8,937 nt of DNA from Bacillota bacterium (GTDB lineage Bacteria; Bacillota; Clostridia; Oscillospirales; Ruminococcaceae): contig JAEZDF010000106.1 of assembly GCA_023429685.1 (NCBI GenBank), forward strand, positions 1-8,937, in the 5' to 3' direction. The translations under genes and the position numbers were made by a program. Position 1 is the first letter of the stretch; every line of letters begins with the position of its first letter. Below the pieces are notes generated by a model that had not been told where the DNA came from, did no database searches, and was given only the letters and a program-made list of their open reading frames with translations. Below are positions 4,901 through 8,937 of the stretch, one piece after another.

Positions 4901-6439
4901 TTGAACACAACAGAAGCCGCTATACAGATGAGGAATATAACCAAAACCTTTGGCTCCGTAGCAGCAAACGACAAGGTCTTTTTAGACATACGCCGAGGAG
5001 AGATTCTTGCCCTTTTAGGGGAGAATGGAAGCGGAAAAACCACACTGATGAACATACTCTCCGGCATCTACTGCCCTGATGAAGGCAGTATCTTTGTGGA
5101 TGGCAATGAAGTCGCGATTCGTAGCCCAAAGGATGCATATGACCTAGGCGTGGGGATGATCCATCAGCATTTTAAGCTCGTGGATGTTTTGACCGCGGCA
5201 GAAAACATTATTCTTGGTCTTCCCAGCAGTGGACGGCTCGATATGAATCTTGTTGAGGAGAAGGTGCGCGCCATCTCCGCACAATACGGCTTTGAGGTTG
5301 ATCCCAAGCAAAAGATCTATGACATGTCTGTTTCCCAGAAGCAGACGGTGGAGATTGTAAAGGTGCTCTACCGCAACGCAGACATCTTGATTCTTGACGA
5401 ACCCACCGCCGTGCTTACACCGCAGGAGACCGACAAGCTGTTTGGGGTGCTTCGCAACATGCGTAAAGACGGCAAGGCAATCGTCATCATTACCCACAAG
5501 CTACACGAGGTGGAGGAGATCTCCGACCGGGTGGCTATCCTGCGGCGCGGTCAGTTTGTAAGCGAGATGCCTACCGACAAAACCAATGCCGCCGAGATGA
5601 CCAATATGATGGTTGGGCGCCCTGTTTCCTTAAACATCGAACGCCCCGAACCTCAAAATCCTACACCGCGCCTGATTGTAGAAGGTCTGACGGTGCGCGA
5701 CATCGATGGAATAACAAAGCTTGACAACGTGTCCTTTACCGCAAGAAGCGGAGAGATACTGGGTATCGCGGGGATCTCCGGCTGTGGTCAGAAGGAGCTG
5801 CTCGAGTCGATAGCAGGGCTCCAACCAATCGAATCGGGAAGCATTAAGTATATAGAACCAAACACACAAACTGCGAATGAGATTGTGGGAAAAGACCCAA
5901 GAGAGATCTCTGCCATGGGCGTTGCGCTATCCTTTGTTCCTGAGGACAGGCTCGGTATGGGGCTTGTGGGGAACATGGATTTGACCGACAACATGATGCT
6001 TCGCAGCTACCGCAAAGGATCCTCCTTTTTGGCGGAAAGAAAGGCCCCGCGCGATCTGGCAGAAAAAGTGGTGGACGATCTGCAGGTGAACACCCCTGAC
6101 ATCTCGACCCCGGTACGCAGGCTTTCCGGCGGAAATGTGCAGAAAGTTTTGGTCGGGCGAGAGATCTCCTCTGCGCCGACTGTCCTGATGACGGCATATG
6201 CCGTGCGGGGACTGGATATCAACTCGTCCTATACGATTTACGACCTCATAAACCAGCAAAAGAAGAATGGCGTAGCCGTCATCTTTGTGGGTGAGGATCT
6301 TGATGTACTGCTTGAGCTGTGCGACCGTATCCTTGTGTTGTGCGGTGGTCGTGTCAGCGGCATTGTTGACGGCAGGCAAACAGACAAACATGCGGTCGGT
6401 TTGATGATGACCAGCATGGGAGCGGAGGAAAAGAAATGA
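4901..6439 (+). CDS. nupO: Double-domain ABC transporter ATPase of the nucleoside importer
   Basis: Cytoplasmic ATPase (512 aa) with two fused nucleotide-binding domains, the size and layout of NupO and the simple-sugar/nucleoside importers. Domain 1 has Walker A GENGSGKT (40-47), Q-loop HQHF (Q89), signature-region MSVSQKQ (142-148, in place of the canonical LSGGQ), Walker B DILILDEP (161-168) and switch His199. Domain 2 has a degenerate Walker A GISGCGQK (291-298), a well-kept signature LSGGN (408-412), a changed Walker B region MTAYAVRGLD (430-439), and GEDLD (464-468) in place of the switch His. This asymmetry is typical of the family: domain 1 binds ATP canonically while domain 2 is divergent. 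A TTG start with a strong ribosome binding site is preferred. The stop overlaps the nupP start by 4 bp (ATGA), indicating translational coupling. Confidence 0.93.
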   Translation: MNTTEAAIQMRNITKTFGSVAANDKVFLDIRRGEILALLGENGSGKTTLMNILSGIYCPDEGSIFVDGNEVAIRSPKDAYDLGVGMIHQHFKLVDVLTAAENIILGLPSSGRLDMNLVEEKVRAISAQYGFEVDPKQKIYDMSVSQKQTVEIVKVLYRNADILILDEPTAVLTPQETDKLFGVLRNMRKDGKAIVIITHKLHEVEEISDRVAILRRGQFVSEMPTDKTNAAEMTNMMVGRPVSLNIERPEPQNPTPRLIVEGLTVRDIDGITKLDNVSFTARSGEILGIAGISGCGQKELLESIAGLQPIESGSIKYIEPNTQTANEIVGKDPREISAMGVALSFVPEDRLGMGLVGNMDLTDNMMLRSYRKGSSFLAERKAPRDLAEKVVDDLQVNTPDISTPVRRLSGGNVQKVLVGREISSAPTVLMTAYAVRGLDINSSYTIYDLINQQKKNGVAVIFVGEDLDVLLELCDRILVLCGGRVSGIVDGRQTDKHAVGLMMTSMGAEEKK

Positions 6440-7533
6440 GCCGTGTGAACACCGAGCCGTTTATACGCATAACTAAACGGGAAACGATACCGCAGTGGAA
6501 GTCGTGGGGCATACGAGTTGTGGCGGTGGTTCTTTCCCTGATTGTGTGCGCCGTCGTGATCTACGCAATTGTCAAGCTCAACCCGCTTAAGGTTTACGAG
6601 GCAATGTGGAACGGCGCATTTGGCACCAGTAAGCGCGTCTGGGTCACCCTGCGCGACACCATGATGCTGCTTTGCATTTCGCTTGGTCTTGCGCCCGCCT
6701 TTAAGATGCGTTTTTGGAATATCGGTGCGGAGGGACAGGTTCTCGTAGGCGGTTTGGCGACCGCAGCGTGTATGCTGTATTTTGGCTCTTCGCTGCCTAC
6801 CTGGCTGCTACTCATCATGATGTTTGTTGCAAGCGCTGTGGCGGGGGCTGTTTGGGGCGTTGTCCCCGCTGTGTTCAAATCGCGTTTTAGAACCAACGAG
6901 ACACTGTTTACGCTGATGATGAACTATGTCGCGATACAGATTACCTCCTTTTTTGTTGCAAAGTGGGAGAACCCGTACGGCTCCAATACGGTCGGCATCA
7001 TCAATCAGTCCACCAAGGCGGGATGGTTTCCGTCCGTGTTTGGTCAGCAGTATCTGCTTAACATCATCATTGTGCTTGCACTTACTGTTGCTATGTATAT
7101 CTATCTTCGGTATTCCAAGCAGGGCTACGAGATAGCGGTTGTGGGAGAGAGCGAACGCACCGCCCAGTACATCGGCATTCATGTGGGTAAGGTTGTGGTG
7201 CGTACCGTTGCCCTTTCGGGTGCCGTATGTGGCATTGCGGGCTTTATCGCTGTGGCAGGCGCCTCCCATACCATCAGCACAAGCACCGCAGGAGGAAAAG
7301 GCTTCACCGCCATCATCGTGGCGTGGCTTTCCAGGTTCAGTCCACCGGTTATGATTCTGGTATCGCTGCTTTTGGTGTTCTTTGAAAAGGGCGCTATACA
7401 GATAGCCTCGCAGTACAACCTAAACGATTACGCATCCCAGATGATAACGGGCATTATTTTGTTCTTTATCCTTGGCTGCGAGTTCTTTATTAATTACCGC
7501 GTCATATTCCGCAAGAAAAAGGAGGCGAAATAA
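6436..7533 (+). CDS. nupP: ABC nucleoside importer permease, first subunit
   Basis: Integral membrane subunit (365 aa) of the BPD_transp_2 permease family (branched-chain amino acid, sugar and nucleoside importers), forming the channel with NupQ. After a basic cytoplasmic N-terminus, the first membrane segment spans about residues 27-47; hydrophobic segments follow at about 75-88, 100-118, 122-145, 207-224, 255-277 and two near the C-terminus. The NIGAEGQ motif (95-101) is characteristic. GYEIAVVGESERTAQYIGI (230-248) is the cytoplasmic loop that contacts the ATPase. GGAGG (6424-6428) lies 7 nt before the ATG, inside nupO. The C-terminal RKKKEAK is basic, as expected for a cytoplasmic tail. 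The gene is tightly packed with nupO (4-bp overlap) and nupQ (2-bp gap). Confidence 0.93.
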   Translation: MSRVNTEPFIRITKRETIPQWKSWGIRVVAVVLSLIVCAVVIYAIVKLNPLKVYEAMWNGAFGTSKRVWVTLRDTMMLLCISLGLAPAFKMRFWNIGAEGQVLVGGLATAACMLYFGSSLPTWLLLIMMFVASAVAGAVWGVVPAVFKSRFRTNETLFTLMMNYVAIQITSFFVAKWENPYGSNTVGIINQSTKAGWFPSVFGQQYLLNIIIVLALTVAMYIYLRYSKQGYEIAVVGESERTAQYIGIHVGKVVVRTVALSGAVCGIAGFIAVAGASHTISTSTAGGKGFTAIIVAWLSRFSPPVMILVSLLLVFFEKGAIQIASQYNLNDYASQMITGIILFFILGCEFFINYRVIFRKKKEAK

Positions 7534-7535
7534 GA

Positions 7536-8507
7536 ATGGCACAGATCCTTTCCCTTCTGCAGGCGGCTCTTGTTTTCGGTACGGTCATCCTGTTTGGTGC
7601 GATGGGCGAGATATTGACGGAAAAGTCGGGCAACCTAAACCTCGGTGTTCCCGGCATCATGTATCTGGGCGGGATAGCAGGGCTTGCGGCAGCGTTCTTT
7701 TACGAGACCTTAACTGCAAAGCCACACCCACTGGTCGGACTTATTATCGCGCTGATTGCGGCACTCGTGGTATCTGCGCTGGCAGGGCTTTTATATAGCT
7801 TCCTTACAATAACCCTGCGTGCCAACCAGAGCGTGACCGGTCTGACGCTTACCATCTTCGGCTCCGGCGTGGCGAACCTGTTTGGCGGAGCAATGAATAA
7901 GATGGCAGGCGGCGTCGGTCAGATATCGGTAGCCACCACAAGCGGCGCATTTCGGTCTACACTACCCGCACTGTCTGAAATCGGCGTTTTTTCGGGTCTT
8001 GGTTTTATGGTGTACTTCGCCATCGTTGTCGCCATACTGTTAACCTTTTTTATAAACAGAACACGTAAAGGGCTCAATCTTCGCGCGGTGGGCGAAAACC
8101 CCGCGACGGCGGATGCCGCGGGCATTGGCGTGACAAAATATAAATACCTTGCTGTCACCGTTGGCGCGGCAATCACCGGCCTCGGCGGGCTGTACTACAT
8201 CATGGACTATATTAAAGGGACATGGGCAAACGACGGTGGCATCGAAAAACTGGGGTGGCTCGCGGTTGCGCTCGTCATCTTTGCCCGCTGGAAGCCCACC
8301 CATGCGATATGGGGCTCGTATCTGTTTGGCGCGTTGTTCTGGCTGTATTTCTACATCCCGGGTCTTACGCGTTCGTCTCAGGAGATATTTAAGATGCTGC
8401 CTTACATTGTGACCATTATCGTGCTTGTGGTCGTCTCGCTAAAAAAGAACCGCGAAAACGAGCCGCCCGCCAGTCTAGGACTTGCGTATTTTAGAGAAGA
8501 ACGGTAG
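7536..8507 (+). CDS. nupQ: ABC nucleoside importer permease, second subunit
   Basis: Second membrane subunit (323 aa) of the BPD_transp_2 family, paired with NupP. GEILTEKSGNLNLGVPG (24-40) matches the GE-L-ERAG-VNIG-EG hallmark of NupQ-type permeases. The ATPase-contact loop is GLNLRAVGENPATADAAGI (179-197). Hydrophobic segments fall at about 8-22, 38-56, 66-90, 100-118, 152-172, 203-222 and toward the C-terminus, with a basic end (SLKKNRENE). AAAGGAGG (7518-7525) lies within the last codons of nupP, 10 nt before the ATG, and the genes are separated by only two bases. It is the last gene of the operon; no clear terminator follows immediately. Confidence 0.93.
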   Translation: MAQILSLLQAALVFGTVILFGAMGEILTEKSGNLNLGVPGIMYLGGIAGLAAAFFYETLTAKPHPLVGLIIALIAALVVSALAGLLYSFLTITLRANQSVTGLTLTIFGSGVANLFGGAMNKMAGGVGQISVATTSGAFRSTLPALSEIGVFSGLGFMVYFAIVVAILLTFFINRTRKGLNLRAVGENPATADAAGIGVTKYKYLAVTVGAAITGLGGLYYIMDYIKGTWANDGGIEKLGWLAVALVIFARWKPTHAIWGSYLFGALFWLYFYIPGLTRSSQEIFKMLPYIVTIIVLVVVSLKKNRENEPPASLGLAYFREER

Positions 8508-8757
8508 CACAATATAAAAGCGTTAACAGTCTTTGCGGTGTAATGCGCAAATGCGCAATAGATACTATTCAGGTCTTGACGCATAATAGCTTTTCGACGC
8601 GATATTGCTGCTTGTACAAAGCGTAGTAATCTTTTTCGTCCACCCGATTTGCGGCTGTCCGTTTTGAACTTTTCAAAACGGACAGAAATGGCGATGAGCA
8701 GAGGTTTTGGACGGTGTAATCGACCAGATAAAGCCATTAATAAGGTCATATTTTAAA
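8508..8757. other. Gene-free stretch after the nup operon
   Basis: I see no credible + strand gene here. A tandem ATGCGCAA pair lies at 8543-8558, and a weak TTTGCG/CGCAAA stem is possible at 8532-8551. The prominent element is the long hairpin at 8655-8685. A minus-strand frame crosses the region but lacks support as a gene. Confidence 0.5.
8655..8685. repeat. Perfect 14-bp inverted repeat without a U tract
   Basis: CTGTCCGTTTTGAA (8655-8668) and its exact complement (8672-8685) are separated by CTT. Neither strand has a run of T after the stem, so it does not look like a standard intrinsic terminator. It could be an RNA 3'-end stem, a protein-binding site or part of a dispersed repeat. Confidence 0.85.
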
Positions 8758-8786
8758 TTGACAACAACGCAATAAAATGATATCAT
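8758..8786 (+). promoter_or_regulatory. Near-consensus sigma-A promoter with extended -10
   Basis: A perfect TTGACA (8758-8763), a 17-nt spacer and TATCAT (8781-8786, 5 of 6) preceded by TG at 8778-8779, an extended -10. Transcription should start near 8793 and read into the helicase-like gene after a leader of about 68 nt. The palindrome TGATATCA (8778-8785) overlaps the -10 box. Confidence 0.85.
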
Positions 8787-8813
8787 TAAAAAGATTTGGT
8801 ATCACTTTGAAAG

Positions 8814-8844
8814 ACGAGGATTTCGATCCCCGTTTTTATTTTTT
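8814..8844 (+). terminator. Leader terminator-like hairpin before the helicase gene
   Basis: ACGAGGAT (8814-8821) pairs with ATCCCCGT (8826-8833), with one A-C mismatch and a TTCG loop, and runs into TTTTTATTTTTT (8833-8844). It lies about 20 nt after the predicted transcription start and 16 nt before the start codon, so it would act as an attenuator rather than as the end of a gene. It could in principle belong to an upstream transcript. Confidence 0.7.
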
Positions 8845-8860
8845 AGAATTGAGGAATCCA

Positions 8861-8937
8861 ATGACTAAGGTTTTGTTCTCCCAAATGAATCTGACTCCCA
8901 AGGTGGAGCACGCGGTATCCCTTATGGGGTTTGATTA
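8861..8937 (+). CDS. Probable DEAD-box RNA helicase, N-terminal fragment (3' partial)
   Basis: Only the first 25 codons are present; the frame is open to the window end. The sequence MTKVLFSQMNLTPKVEHAV followed by SLMGFD resembles the start of bacterial DEAD-box helicases, where a Phe in the F-x-x-x-x-L pattern and a Gly-Phe/Tyr pair precede the Q motif (TPIQ), which would lie just past the end of the window. GAGG (8851-8854) lies 6 nt before the ATG. Such helicases unwind structured RNA in ribosome assembly, mRNA decay and cold adaptation. A strong promoter and a leader terminator-like hairpin precede it. The assignment rests on a short fragment. Confidence 0.6.
   Translation, partial: MTKVLFSQMNLTPKVEHAVSLMGFD

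Noticed and set aside
5844..6391. Long minus-strand frames opposite the ABC ATPase gene
   Set aside because: They are antisense shadows of a well-supported gene and have no recognisable domains.
8402..8749. A 115-codon minus-strand frame over the end of nupQ and the following spacer
   Set aside because: It overlaps a firm gene on the opposite strand, contains the perfect hairpin, shows no clear ribosome binding site, and I do not recognise the protein. A remnant of a mobile or repeated sequence cannot be excluded; a protein search of its 8508-8749 part would decide.

Overview
This window looks like a chromosomal segment of a Gram-positive Clostridia-type bacterium (Firmicutes, perhaps near the Oscillospiraceae; inferred). 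The reasons are the strong GGAGG-type ribosome binding sites, a lipoprotein with a classical lipobox, a surface protein ending in a sortase-like motif, intrinsic terminators, and a purine riboswitch driving an ABC importer. All recognisable genes lie on the + strand.

Positions 1-2311 hold two tandem paralogous surface-protein genes. Only the last 112 codons of the first are in view. The second is complete (589 aa): a signal peptide, a beta-helix-like repeat region, a bacterial repeat domain, and a C-terminal domain that is 84% identical to the first gene's and ends in IPETG plus a short hydrophobic tail. Each gene is followed by a related hairpin, so the 3' flank appears to have been duplicated too.

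Positions 2312-3303 hold a gene-poor stretch, a good sigma-A-type promoter, a leader of about 190 nt with some predicted structure, and xpt (xanthine phosphoribosyltransferase). Positions 3304-8507 hold a purine-nucleoside import operon. It opens with a complete guanine-class riboswitch (aptamer, proposed antiterminator, terminator), followed by a substrate-binding lipoprotein (nupN-like), an intercistronic hairpin, a double-domain ABC ATPase (nupO, TTG start) and two permeases (nupP, nupQ). The layout matches the NupNOPQ/BmpA-NupABC importers. Together with xpt it forms a purine salvage locus: the importer brings in purine nucleosides or bases, Xpt converts xanthine to XMP, and guanine or hypoxanthine would switch importer transcription off.

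Positions 8508-8937 hold a non-coding stretch with a perfect 14-bp hairpin, then a near-consensus promoter, a leader with an early terminator-like hairpin, and the first 25 codons of what appears to be a DEAD-box RNA helicase. I see no mobile element, CRISPR array, tRNA or rRNA. The best candidates for closer study are the riboswitch architecture, the xpt leader that lacks a purine aptamer, the tandem IPETG proteins and the helicase leader; none clearly amounts to a new system.
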